From: an uncultured Lachnospiraceae bacterium
GTDB lineage: Bacteria > Bacillota > Clostridia > Lachnospirales > Lachnospiraceae
Length of the DNA stretch: 45,107 nt
Assembly (NCBI GenBank): GCA_947591245.1
Contig: CANQCY010000013.1
Span: forward strand, 1 to 45,107
Reading direction: 5' to 3'
Both the position numbers and the translations under genes were made by a program. Below, in pieces: positions 1-8,061 of the stretch. Every line of letters begins with the position of its first letter. Positions within the stretch are counted from its first letter, which is position 1. A model generated the notes under the pieces. The model was not told the DNA's origin. It was given only the letters and a program-made list of their open reading frames with translations, and searched no databases.

Positions 1-1
1 G

Positions 2-1828
2 ACAATATTAGCGGCAGTATTTATAATGGCGTTTTTATCGGCGGCGGCTGTGTTCGGATATGGCGCGGCAAAAGCGCAAGAAGGCGGGGAGGTTTCTCCG
101 GCAGAGGCATTCGGGCAAACGGCGTCCGGCCAGGCGATATCCGGTCAGGCGGTATCCGGTCAGGCGGCGTCCGGACAGGCGATATCCGGACAGGCGGTTA
201 CGGGCGCCGCAGTTACGGAAACGGCGGCGGTGGAGACGGCGCGCGTAGAGACGGATAAGAAAGATATGAAAATTGTCAGCACGGCGTATGGACGCATCAA
301 GGGGAAGAAGACGTCGAAGGCATATGTATGGCTTGGGGTGCCCTATGGAAAAACGAAGCGGTGGCAGGCGCCGGAAGCTCCCGATAAATGGACGAAAACG
401 AAGGCGTGTAAAAAAGGTAAAAGGGGAAAAGGGGACAACTGCCTTTTTCTCAATGTTTACCGTCCGTTGAAGAAGTCGAAAAGAGCGGAAAAAAGGCCGG
501 TTATGGTATTTTTGCACGGCGGCGGCAATGCGGGCGGCACGGCAAACCAGAATTTCGGCAAGTTTGTCAAGGATACGGATGTGATTGTCGTTTCAGTGGA
601 ATTCCGACAGGGCGCGTTTGGATGGTTTACATCAAGGGGGCTTCAACCGGACAACAGTCTCGCAAAAGGCGGCAACTTCGCCATGCTCGATATCAGGCTG
701 GCGCTGAAATGGGTGAAGGCGAATATCGAGGAATTTGGCGGCGATAGCGCCAATGTAACGCTGGCGGGTTTTTCAGCGGGAGCCAGAGACGTTTTAAACT
801 GCATGCTGTCTCCGGTTATGAAGGGGCTATTCCATAAGGCAATCAGCTTCAGCGGCGGTATGACGACCTGCTCCGTGAATCAGGGGCGCAAATGGTCCAA
901 TCGAAAACTGGCGCGGGCGCTTGTTCGCAGGGGGAAATTTTCAAAAACAGAAAAAGCGTTAAAATATGTGAAGCGGATAAGCAAAAAGAAACTGAACCGG
1001 CTGCTGAACAGCCTTACGGATTCAGAGATCAGCCGCATGACCGGCAAAACGGGGCTTCGGCTGACAGATTTCCCGCAATGCTTCCGCGATGGAAGAGTGA
1101 TTCCCAAGGGCGGTTTTGAGCGCGTCGAGTGGGGCGGCTACAACAGGATGCCGATGCTGATCGGAACAAATCAGTCTGAGTTTGCAAATGTTTCCTATAA
1201 GGCGATGAAAAATTTCCTGACGAAATCGCCGAAGAATTTCAAGAACAGGAAGCAGTTTTACAAATTGCTCCGAAAAGCGAAAAAGTATGGAAGCCAGCTT
1301 CAGAGTTCCTTCTATCTGGAAAAAATGGCGTCAAAGTTTTCTATTGATCCTTATCATGCGCCCATTTATGCATATCGGTTCAGCTGGGGTGAAAAAAAAG
1401 ACGTCGTCGGTAAGGATTACGCCAAATACGTTGGGGCAATTCACGGCATGGATGTGGACTTTCTGTTGGGAAGGTATATAAAAGGAAACAAAACGACATC
1501 AAAGGATATTTACAACAAATCGAATGCAAAGGGCAGAAAGGCTCTTGCAGGAAAGATGAGGCAGTACGTCAGCAATTTCCTTTATACGGGAAATCCAAAC
1601 GGGACGGATGCAGATGGAAAAGCCCTGACTTTGTGGAAGAAATGGGGCAAGGCGGGAACAAAGCGTATTATGGCTTTTTCGGCTACGAAGACAAAAGAGA
1701 TAATGAAAATGACGGCGCGTTATATTAACCGTGCGAAGTGTAAACGGAGGATGAAACGGAGTCTCACAAAAAAGGCATATAAGTTATTCCGGAAGCGTAT
1801 ATTAAATGACCGGTTTTTTATGCAATGA
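2..1828 (+). CDS. Secreted type B carboxylesterase, 5' end cut by the window edge
   Basis: Alpha/beta hydrolase of the carboxylesterase type B family, predicted to hydrolyse carboxylic esters outside the cell; the substrate cannot be told. Counting from the ATG at 26, an oxyanion-hole motif HGGGNAGG lies near residue 165, the nucleophile elbow GFSAGA places the catalytic serine at residue 250, GTNQSEF probably holds the acidic residue and GAIHGMD the histidine. A family-typical NCLFLNVY stretch is also present. The hydrophobic signal-peptide core (ILAAVFIMAFLSAAAVF, then an AKA-type cleavage site) is open to the left edge, and the ATG at 26 has no SD and no charged n-region. The true start is therefore probably upstream of the window. 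A linker of SGQA pentapeptides follows the signal peptide. The C-terminus is strongly basic (many Lys/Arg), perhaps for cell-surface retention (inference). Confidence 0.82.
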   Translation, partial: TILAAVFIMAFLSAAAVFGYGAAKAQEGGEVSPAEAFGQTASGQAISGQAVSGQAASGQAISGQAVTGAAVTETAAVETARVETDKKDMKIVSTAYGRIKGKKTSKAYVWLGVPYGKTKRWQAPEAPDKWTKTKACKKGKRGKGDNCLFLNVYRPLKKSKRAEKRPVMVFLHGGGNAGGTANQNFGKFVKDTDVIVVSVEFRQGAFGWFTSRGLQPDNSLAKGGNFAMLDIRLALKWVKANIEEFGGDSANVTLAGFSAGARDVLNCMLSPVMKGLFHKAISFSGGMTTCSVNQGRKWSNRKLARALVRRGKFSKTEKALKYVKRISKKKLNRLLNSLTDSEISRMTGKTGLRLTDFPQCFRDGRVIPKGGFERVEWGGYNRMPMLIGTNQSEFANVSYKAMKNFLTKSPKNFKNRKQFYKLLRKAKKYGSQLQSSFYLEKMASKFSIDPYHAPIYAYRFSWGEKKDVVGKDYAKYVGAIHGMDVDFLLGRYIKGNKTTSKDIYNKSNAKGRKALAGKMRQYVSNFLYTGNPNGTDADGKALTLWKKWGKAGTKRIMAFSATKTKEIMKMTARYINRAKCKRRMKRSLTKKAYKLFRKRILNDRFFMQ

Positions 1829-1919
1829 CGCCGGGGGCGTGAAATGACGGAACAATTCACAGCATCCGCCAGAGTCAGAAGCGGCCGAAATATCATAGTG
1901 CGAAAAATGGAGGAAGGGT

Positions 1920-3407
1920 ATGAAATTAGAAAATATTATCAGGGACATTGAGTGTGAGGCGCTGCACGGGACAAGAGACCGGGAAGTGTCCGATATCGCT
2001 TATGATTCGAGGAAGGTGGTTCCGGGGGGGATGTTTGTCGCCATTGAGGGGACTGTCGCGGATGGGCACGACTATATCGAGGCGGCGATAGAAGCCGGCG
2101 CGGGCGTGATTGTAGCGGAAAAGGAAGTGACGGTCAGCGACGGCGCAGTTACTCTGATCCGGGTTAAAAACGGAAGGAAGGCGCTGAGCCTTATGTCGGC
2201 GGCGTATTTCGGCTATCCGGCGAAAAAGATGGTGACGGTGGGAATTACCGGAACGAAAGGAAAATCTACGGTCGAACATATGGTGAGGGATATTATAGAA
2301 AAATCGGGGAAAAAGTGCGGCATTATCGGTACGGTGGGCGCGTTCATGAACGGAAAGTCTATCGTGACGGAACACACAACGCCCGAATCGTATGACCTCC
2401 AGAAATTGTTTGCTATGATGGTGGACGAGGGCTGCGAATATATGGTGATGGAAGTTTCGTCTCAGGGCATCAAAATGGACCGCGTTGCTGGGATTGAATT
2501 TGATTATGGCGTATTTACGAATATTTCACCGGACCATATCGGCCCCGGCGAGCATGAAAACTTTGAGGAATATCTTGCCTGCAAGGCGGAGCTGTTCCGA
2601 AGATGCAGAACCGGGATCATTAACCGGGACGATGCGCATTATGACGATATTGTGAGAGGCGCATCCTGTGAAATTATTACGTTTGGCATGTCGGAGGAAG
2701 CAGATCTGGCGGCGAAAGACATTCGCCATGTGGTAAATGGCGGCGATCTCTCGATGGAATTTACTGCCGAAGGAATGATCGACGGTAAAATTGTCGTGGG
2801 GCTTCCCGGAAGATTCAATATTTTCAATGCAATGTGCGCCGCTTGTACGGGCGTGGCGCTCGGGATGCCGAAGGACGCCATACTCCATGCTCTGGAAAAT
2901 GTGAAAGTCCGCGGGCGCGTAGAAGTTCTTCCGGTGTCGGATGATTTTTCCGTCCTGATTGATTTTGCCCATAACGGCGTGAGCTCGGAGAGCGTGCTTT
3001 CCACGCTCCGCGAATACAATCCCCACCGGATTATCAGCATTTTCGGATGCGGCGGCAACCGGAGCAAGGTGAGAAGGTATGAGATGGGGGAAGTGATCGG
3101 GCGCTTATCGGAGCTGTCCATACTGACAAGCGACAATCCGCGCCGGGAAGATGTGATGGATATTATAGAAGATATCAAAACGGGGATGGCGAAAAGCGAT
3201 GGAAAATACGTCGTCATTCCGGACCGTGAGGACGCCGTGGCGTACGCCCTTTCGCATGCCGAGAAAGGGGATATGATCGTCCTTCTCGGAAAGGGGCATG
3301 AGGAATATCAGGAAATCAACGGCGTGAAGCATCATTACAGTGAGCGCGAGGCGGTTGTAAAAGGAATGCAAAAAGTTTTCGGAAAAGACTTTAGCTTTTT
3401 GCTATAG
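1920..3407 (+). CDS. murE: MurE-family ligase (UDP-MurNAc-tripeptide synthetase)
   Basis: Cytoplasmic Mur ligase that adds the third stem-peptide residue to UDP-MurNAc-L-Ala-D-Glu using ATP. The 495 residues follow the family's three-domain order: N-terminal UDP-binding domain with DSRKV and GxxFVAIxG, a central ATPase domain with P-loop GITGTKGKST (about residue 109), HTTPES and a lysine in ACKAELF that matches the carbamylated lysine, and a C-terminal domain with DNPR (about residue 403). DNPR is the known signature for meso-diaminopimelate rather than lysine. The P-loop reads GTKGKST rather than the usual GTNGKTT. It starts behind GGAGGAAGG. It lies away from any division/cell-wall cluster, so it may be a second murE copy; that cannot be judged from this window. 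Confidence 0.88.
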   Translation: MKLENIIRDIECEALHGTRDREVSDIAYDSRKVVPGGMFVAIEGTVADGHDYIEAAIEAGAGVIVAEKEVTVSDGAVTLIRVKNGRKALSLMSAAYFGYPAKKMVTVGITGTKGKSTVEHMVRDIIEKSGKKCGIIGTVGAFMNGKSIVTEHTTPESYDLQKLFAMMVDEGCEYMVMEVSSQGIKMDRVAGIEFDYGVFTNISPDHIGPGEHENFEEYLACKAELFRRCRTGIINRDDAHYDDIVRGASCEIITFGMSEEADLAAKDIRHVVNGGDLSMEFTAEGMIDGKIVVGLPGRFNIFNAMCAACTGVALGMPKDAILHALENVKVRGRVEVLPVSDDFSVLIDFAHNGVSSESVLSTLREYNPHRIISIFGCGGNRSKVRRYEMGEVIGRLSELSILTSDNPRREDVMDIIEDIKTGMAKSDGKYVVIPDREDAVAYALSHAEKGDMIVLLGKGHEEYQEINGVKHHYSEREAVVKGMQKVFGKDFSFLL

Positions 3408-3513
3408 CAGCCGATAAAATTAATAGGATATGGATAAAAAGGTATTGCGGCCCAGTAAATTCCTGTAAATTTTCATGGATGAAAAATAGAATATTTGAAA
3501 GGAGTCTGATAAT

Positions 3514-4254
3514 ATGGTAACGCTTAATAGTACGATGGCGGACACGCTGTTTGGAAATTCAACGTCGATCGGCAGCGGAAGTTTTCTCTCTGCTTCAAAT
3601 TTCGGTGATCTCGCGATGATGAGGAGCGGCGTTTACGGCAAGCTGATGAAGTCTTATGTTTCCCAGATCACAGAGGATGCGGATATTTCCGAAACGAGCG
3701 AGGGTAAGAAAACAAACGCGGATGCGTTTAAAAATTCCGTGTCCGAAAAAATGCAGCAGCTCAGAAGTCCGAAAACGGCGGCTGCAGAGTCGGAGAGCAA
3801 TAAAGCGCTTTCCGATATAAAGAGCGCATCAAAGAACCTGGAAACGGCAGCAAATGATCTGATGGAGATAGATTTTGAGACGAGCACAAGGGATGAGGTC
3901 TATGATGCGGTGAAAAAATTTGTGAGCAGCTACAATTCTGTTGTGCAGAGTGCGGCCAAGACGGATAACGTCAGCGTGACAAAGAGCGTGCAGTGGATGA
4001 CGGATGATATGAAAGCGCATGAAAAGATGCTTGCAAAAGTCGGAATTTCAGTTGGAAAAGACGGTACGCTTTCCTTGGATGAAGAGAAATTTAAGGCGGC
4101 AAACCAGAGCGATATTGAATTCGAGCTGGGTAAAAATTCGAGCATCGTCTCGAAAAGCGCTTACCGTGCTACCGGGCTGTACAATTTGGCGGCAAATCAG
4201 ATTTCGTTCGGCTCGGGAAATTCGTTCTATTCGAGCAGCGGCGTGCTGAAGTAA
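3514..4254 (+). CDS. FliD C-terminal-like protein, function unknown
   Basis: 246-residue protein with no signal peptide or membrane segment. Its second half resembles the C-terminal part of flagellar cap protein FliD: a helical stretch around VKKFVSSYNSVVQ (about residue 135) and then a GISVGKDGTLSLDEEKFKAA block (about residues 177-196), which in FliD reads like 'GI..DKDGTLSLDE.KL..AL'. The first half is Ser/Ala-rich and has predicted helices but no family I know. At 246 residues it is far shorter than FliD, and no flagellar gene is nearby. It starts behind GAAAGGAG and ends before a strong hairpin terminator, so it is probably transcribed alone or at the end of the murE transcript. A role in flagella, adhesion or neither is open; the resemblance is seen, the function is not. 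Confidence 0.7.
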   Translation: MVTLNSTMADTLFGNSTSIGSGSFLSASNFGDLAMMRSGVYGKLMKSYVSQITEDADISETSEGKKTNADAFKNSVSEKMQQLRSPKTAAAESESNKALSDIKSASKNLETAANDLMEIDFETSTRDEVYDAVKKFVSSYNSVVQSAAKTDNVSVTKSVQWMTDDMKAHEKMLAKVGISVGKDGTLSLDEEKFKAANQSDIEFELGKNSSIVSKSAYRATGLYNLAANQISFGSGNSFYSSSGVLK

Positions 4255-4291
4255 ACGGATTCCGCCGCATTGATAAGCATATGCGAAAATC

Positions 4292-4329
4292 AAGCACAGG
4301 CGTTATGTTTATAACGCTTGTGCTTATTG
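4292..4329 (+). terminator. Rho-independent terminator after the FliD-like gene
   Basis: Arms at 4292-4306 and 4311-4325 form a 15-bp stem with a single G-U pair around a GTTT loop, followed by an A/T-rich stretch. It sits 37 nt after the stop codon and separates this gene from rsmE. The T-run is short, so termination may be incomplete. Confidence 0.75.
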
Positions 4330-4399
4330 TAATTAGTTATGGAAATGAGCATGCAGGTTCAGGCGAACAGAGCTTGCCATGCGGAAATGAGGAAAAAGC

Positions 4400-5167
4400 A
4401 TGTACCGTTTTTTTGTACCGGCTGAACAGATTTATGGAGAATATGCGGAAATTACAGGCGACGACGTCAATCACATCCGGAATGCGCTTCGGATGGGAAG
4501 AGGGGAAAAGGTGGTTATTTCCGCTGGACGGGGAAGCGACTATTATTGTATAATACGTGACGTTGAGAGCGACCGAATTGTGCTTGATCTTGAGCGTGAG
4601 GAACCGGTCAGGACGGAACTGCCGGTTTCGATTGTATTGTTTCAGTCCCTGCCGAAATCGGACAAGATGGAGCAGATTGTGCAGAAAGCGGTTGAACTGG
4701 GAGTCAGCGAGATTGTGCCGATGCAGACCAGACGCTCGGTTGTCCGCCTGGATGAGAAAAAGGCTGCCAATAAGCTCAAGCGCTGGCAGGCGATCGCAGA
4801 GGCGGCGGCAAAACAGAGCGGGCGGGGGTTTGTACCGAATGTCCATGAAGTCCTGGCGTTTGGCGAAGCGCTCAAATACGCAGAGCGGCTGCAGTACCGC
4901 ATCATTCCTTACGAGCTTTTTAACGATATGAAGTCTACGATGGCGACGGTTGGTAAAGCCTGCAAGGGGAAGTCAATAGGCATTTTTATCGGACCGGAAG
5001 GCGGCTTTGAACGGAGCGAGGCAGAACAGGCGTTGGAAATGGGTGCGGAGCCGGTGTCTCTTGGAAGAAGGATTCTCCGCACGGAGACGGCGGGCCCCGC
5101 TATTTTGTCAGTGCTTATGTTTTGCATCGAGGGAGGAATAGAAGAAAATGGAAGCTTATTTGGATAA
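4400..5167 (+). CDS. rsmE: 16S rRNA (uracil-1498-N3) methyltransferase RsmE
   Basis: SPOUT-class methyltransferase that methylates U1498 in helix 44 of 16S rRNA using S-adenosylmethionine. The length (255 aa) is normal. The N-terminal PUA-like part begins MYRFFVP and contains HIRNALRM; the knotted C-terminal part has the family motifs QSLPKSDKMEQIVQKAVELGV, FIGPEGGF and SLGRRILRTETA. It starts behind GAGGAAAAAGC. Its last 20 nt overlap the start of the cysteine desulfurase, which argues for one transcript and translational coupling. The often adjacent prmA is not upstream here. Confidence 0.95.
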   Translation: MYRFFVPAEQIYGEYAEITGDDVNHIRNALRMGRGEKVVISAGRGSDYYCIIRDVESDRIVLDLEREEPVRTELPVSIVLFQSLPKSDKMEQIVQKAVELGVSEIVPMQTRRSVVRLDEKKAANKLKRWQAIAEAAAKQSGRGFVPNVHEVLAFGEALKYAERLQYRIIPYELFNDMKSTMATVGKACKGKSIGIFIGPEGGFERSEAEQALEMGAEPVSLGRRILRTETAGPAILSVLMFCIEGGIEENGSLFG

Positions 5168-6314
5168 TGCGGCTACCGCAAAAACGTTCGATCAGGTTTG
5201 CAGCGCGATGGAAAAGGTGATGCGCGAAGATTACGGAAATCCGTCTTCGCTTCACAGAAAAGGAATGGAAGCGGAGAGGCATATACGGGAGGCGGCAGAC
5301 GCTATTGCGGCGACGTTGAAATGCGGCCGGAAAAATATTATTTTTACTTCGGGCGGTACAGAGAGCAACAATATGGCGATCATAGGCGGGTGCATGGCGA
5401 AACGCAGAAGCGGAAAGCACATTATCACCACATGCTTTGAGCATGCGTCGGTATACGGGCCGTGCCAGTATCTTGAACAGTTTTTCGGCTATGAGGCGAC
5501 TTATCTGCCGGCGGATCCGATGGGACATGTCGATCCGGAGGATTTGCGGCGGGCGTTACGCGATGACACGGTGCTTGTGTCGGTTATGCTGATAAATAAT
5601 GAAATCGGCTCTGTTTTAGATATTGCCCGTATGGGAAAGATAATAAAAGAAACGGGAAAAGACGTTTTATTTCATGTAGATGCGGTTCAGGCATACGGAA
5701 AATGCAAAATCAATCCGGCGAGGTGGAATGTAGATCTTCTTTCTGCCAGCGGACATAAAATACATGGCCCGAAAGGCGTCGGATTTTTATATGCAGCGGA
5801 CGGAGTGAAATTGCATCCGTTGATTCATGGGGGCGGCCAGCAAAGCGGCAGGCGCTCGGGTACGGAAAATGTTCCCGGCATAGCCGGACTGGGACTGGCG
5901 GCAAAAATGGCGCATGAGGGGCAGGATGAGAAAATCAGCCGCTTGTATTCCCTCAAGGAACATCTGATCGGACGATTGTCGGAAGTTGAGGGCAGCGTTA
6001 TCAATGCCTGCGATCCGGAACGGATACGGGATACGGCTCCCCATATCGTCAGCGTGAGCGTCGGGGGCGTTCGGAGCGAGACGCTTCTTCATGCATTGGA
6101 AGAGCGGGGAGTGTATGTTTCATCCGGCTCCGCTTGTTCCTCCAATCACCCGGGGATCAGTTCTACGCTGCGGGCGATCGGGGTCAAAGAAAGCCTTCTT
6201 GATTCTACGATCCGATTCAGCACGTCGCTTTTTACGACGGAAGAGGAAATCGATTATGCAGTACAGCAGTTGCGTGAAGTATTGCCGGTTCTGCGGCGTT
6301 ATGTAAAACGATAA
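5148..6314 (+). CDS. Cysteine desulfurase (NifS/IscS type) serving ThiI
   Basis: PLP-dependent enzyme that takes sulfur from L-cysteine as a persulfide. The 388 residues begin MEAYLDNAATAK; HVDAVQAYGK is the PLP-binding aspartate region, K204 in SGHKIHGPKG is the expected PLP Schiff-base lysine, and C330 in SSGSACSS is the persulfide cysteine. RSGTENVPGI is also family-typical. The gene overlaps rsmE by 20 nt and ends 16 nt before thiI. In Bacillus a dedicated desulfurase (NifZ) sits beside thiI and supplies it with sulfur; I infer the same job here rather than general Fe-S assembly, because no IscU/SufU gene is adjacent. Confidence 0.93.
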   Translation: MEAYLDNAATAKTFDQVCSAMEKVMREDYGNPSSLHRKGMEAERHIREAADAIAATLKCGRKNIIFTSGGTESNNMAIIGGCMAKRRSGKHIITTCFEHASVYGPCQYLEQFFGYEATYLPADPMGHVDPEDLRRALRDDTVLVSVMLINNEIGSVLDIARMGKIIKETGKDVLFHVDAVQAYGKCKINPARWNVDLLSASGHKIHGPKGVGFLYAADGVKLHPLIHGGGQQSGRRSGTENVPGIAGLGLAAKMAHEGQDEKISRLYSLKEHLIGRLSEVEGSVINACDPERIRDTAPHIVSVSVGGVRSETLLHALEERGVYVSSGSACSSNHPGISSTLRAIGVKESLLDSTIRFSTSLFTTEEEIDYAVQQLREVLPVLRRYVKR

Positions 6315-6330
6315 GAAAGAGAGAAATACG

Positions 6331-7512
6331 ATGGTAAAAGCTTTTTTAATAAAATATTCAGAAATCGGAATTAAGGGAAAGAACCGCTATATTTTCGAGG
6401 ACGCCCTGCGCAGCCGGGTGGCTGAAAAGCTGAAAAAATGCGAGGGGGATTTTCTTGTTGAGCGGGAAAACGGGAGGATCTATGTAGAGGCAAAGGGTGA
6501 ATATGACTACGACGAGGTGATCGGACACCTCACGAAATGTTTTGGCATTGCCCATATATGCCCGGTCGTGCTCGTGGAGGACAAAACATTTGAAAATGTG
6601 TGCAGGGAACTTGTGGCGCATATGAAGGATGAGCTTGGCGACAGGGAATTTACATTTAAGGTATTTGCCAAGAGAAGTGATAAAAGGTATGAAATGACGA
6701 GTCCCGATATATGCCGGGAGGCGGGCGCTTATATTCTTGACCATATGCCGAATGCGGCGGTAGACGTCCATACCCCCGAAGTATCGGTCAATGTGGAGAT
6801 ACGCCGCCGCGCCTGCGTCTATGTAACGAGCATCAAGGGGCCCGGAGGGATGCCGGTGGGAACGAGCGGCAAAGCAATGCTGCTTTTATCCGGCGGGATC
6901 GACAGTCCGGTCGCAGGTTATATGATGGCGAAGCGGGGCGTCCGGCTGGAGGCGGTTTATTTTCATGCGCCGCCCTATACGAGCGACCGGGCAAAACAGA
7001 AAGTCGTTGATTTAGCGGAGACCGTGAGCGCCTACGCCGGGGAAATACGCCTCCATGTCGTCAATTTTACGGATATCCAGATGTATATTTACGATCAGTG
7101 CCCGCACGATGAACTGACTATTATTATGAGGCGGTACATGATGAAGATTGCGGAGCGGATCGCCCGTGAAACAGAATGCATGTCCCTTGTGACAGGGGAG
7201 AGTGTCGGCCAGGTGGCGAGCCAGACGATGCAGAGCCTCGTCGTGACCGATGCAGTCTGCACGATGCCGGTGTTTCGTCCGGTGATCGCATTTGATAAGC
7301 AGGATATCATTGATATTGCAGAAAAAATCAACACGTTTGAGACGTCGATCCTTCCATATGAGGACTGCTGCACGACTTTTGTCGCGAAACATCCGGTGAC
7401 GAAGCCGGAGCTCGATCAAATCGAAAAGTCCGAGCGGAAATTGGAGAACAAGATCGGGGAGATGCTTGAAAAAGCAGTATCCGAGAGAGAGGTCATTGCT
7501 GTCGAAAAGTGA
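6331..7512 (+). CDS. thiI: tRNA 4-thiouridine synthetase ThiI
   Basis: Adenylates U8 of tRNA and replaces its oxygen with sulfur passed from a cysteine desulfurase. The 393 residues contain an N-terminal ferredoxin-like/THUMP region starting MVKAFLIKYSEIGIKGKN and a PP-loop ATPase with LLLSGGIDSPVAGY near residues 182-195. There is no C-terminal rhodanese domain, as in the Bacillus form, so sulfur must be handed over directly by the neighbouring desulfurase. CCTTF near residue 348 is conserved in the family. The SD is AAGAAAGAGAG. No plus-strand terminator is clear after the stop. Confidence 0.95.
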   Translation: MVKAFLIKYSEIGIKGKNRYIFEDALRSRVAEKLKKCEGDFLVERENGRIYVEAKGEYDYDEVIGHLTKCFGIAHICPVVLVEDKTFENVCRELVAHMKDELGDREFTFKVFAKRSDKRYEMTSPDICREAGAYILDHMPNAAVDVHTPEVSVNVEIRRRACVYVTSIKGPGGMPVGTSGKAMLLLSGGIDSPVAGYMMAKRGVRLEAVYFHAPPYTSDRAKQKVVDLAETVSAYAGEIRLHVVNFTDIQMYIYDQCPHDELTIIMRRYMMKIAERIARETECMSLVTGESVGQVASQTMQSLVVTDAVCTMPVFRPVIAFDKQDIIDIAEKINTFETSILPYEDCCTTFVAKHPVTKPELDQIEKSERKLENKIGEMLEKAVSEREVIAVEK

Positions 7513-7521
7513 AAAAGAAAA

Positions 7522-7554
7522 AGGACTGCCCCTTGCTTGCAAGACATACAGTCC
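7522..7554 (-). terminator. Terminator for the minus-strand HPr-like transcript
   Basis: On the minus strand, GGACTG (7554-7549) pairs with CAGTCC (7528-7523) and is followed by TTTTTCTTTTT, the shape of an intrinsic terminator. The 20-nt loop contains a small CTTGCAAG palindrome. It ends the transcript of the HPr-like gene about 110 nt after its stop codon. Confidence 0.65.
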
Positions 7555-7570
7555 CCACATTGTACTTTTT

Positions 7571-7662
7571 GTGCCCCATAAATTAAGCTCCCGGTAGTTT
7601 AAGACGCGTGTTTCCCAGCTGTTTTCCATATGGAATGGAACGCCGGGATCATGTAACGGCAC
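7571..7662 (-). ncRNA. Candidate structured 3' RNA element after the HPr-like gene
   Basis: Between the HPr-like stop codon and its terminator, the minus-strand RNA can fold as a rod. Closing pairs join GGCAC (7658-7662) with GTGCC (7571-7575); the next helix joins CCGGGA (7643-7648) with TCCCGG (7589-7594); a third joins GGAACG (7637-7642) with a bulged GCGTGTTTCC arm (7606-7615). The apical part contains the perfect palindrome TTCCATATGGAA (7624-7635). The nested order of the helices suggests a selected RNA fold: a 3'-UTR element or a small RNA processed from it. I cannot assign it to a known RNA family. Confidence 0.4.
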
Positions 7663-7664
7663 GC

Positions 7665-7898
7665 TTATTTGATGATGAAAGAATCCAGAGCTGCAAGAAT
7701 GTTATCGACGTCATCTTCGCTGTGGATATTCAGATCGATCGGCTTTGACAGGTCAAGGCTGAAAATACCCATTATGGATTTTGCGTCGATTACATACCTG
7801 CCGGACACGAGATCGAATTCAGCATCAAATTTTGTTACTTCGTTAACAAACGCCTTTACTTTGTCAATGGAGTTCAAAGAAATTTTTACTGTTTTCAT
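7665..7898 (-). CDS. HPr-like protein lacking the active-site histidine
   Basis: 77-residue protein with the HPr fold signature: AKSIMGIFSLDL (about residues 43-54) matches the Ser-46 region of phosphotransferase carrier HPr, and spacing to the C-terminus is normal. The segment that should hold His-15 and Arg-17 reads NSIDKVKAF, with Ser and Asp aligned to those positions, so it cannot act as a PEP-dependent phosphocarrier. It could be a regulatory paralogue in the manner of Crh, which also lacks His-15; that is inference. SD AAAGGAGG lies directly upstream and a promoter is visible. It stands alone, divergent from mtaB. Confidence 0.75.
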   Translation of the reverse strand: MKTVKISLNSIDKVKAFVNEVTKFDAEFDLVSGRYVIDAKSIMGIFSLDLSKPIDLNIHSEDDVDNILAALDSFIIK

Positions 7899-7945
7899 AA
7901 TAACGGCCTCCTTTTTTATATTATAGTTTTTACATTACAATTATT

Positions 7946-7974
7946 ATACTATTATGTTATGTATTTTATGTCAA
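7946..7974 (-). promoter_or_regulatory. Promoter of the HPr-like gene
   Basis: On the minus strand a perfect -35 TTGACA (7974-7969) is followed after 17 nt by TAGTAT (7951-7946). A TATAAT lies 3 nt further on, which would give a 20-nt spacer. The surrounding DNA is very AT-rich. Confidence 0.55.
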
Positions 7975-8061
7975 TGGAAAAAATAAACCAGTTGTAAATG
8001 AAAATCAGAGTTTTTTTGTGCAAAATGCCAGCATTGCCGCATGAGGCGAGGGGAGGAAAAA

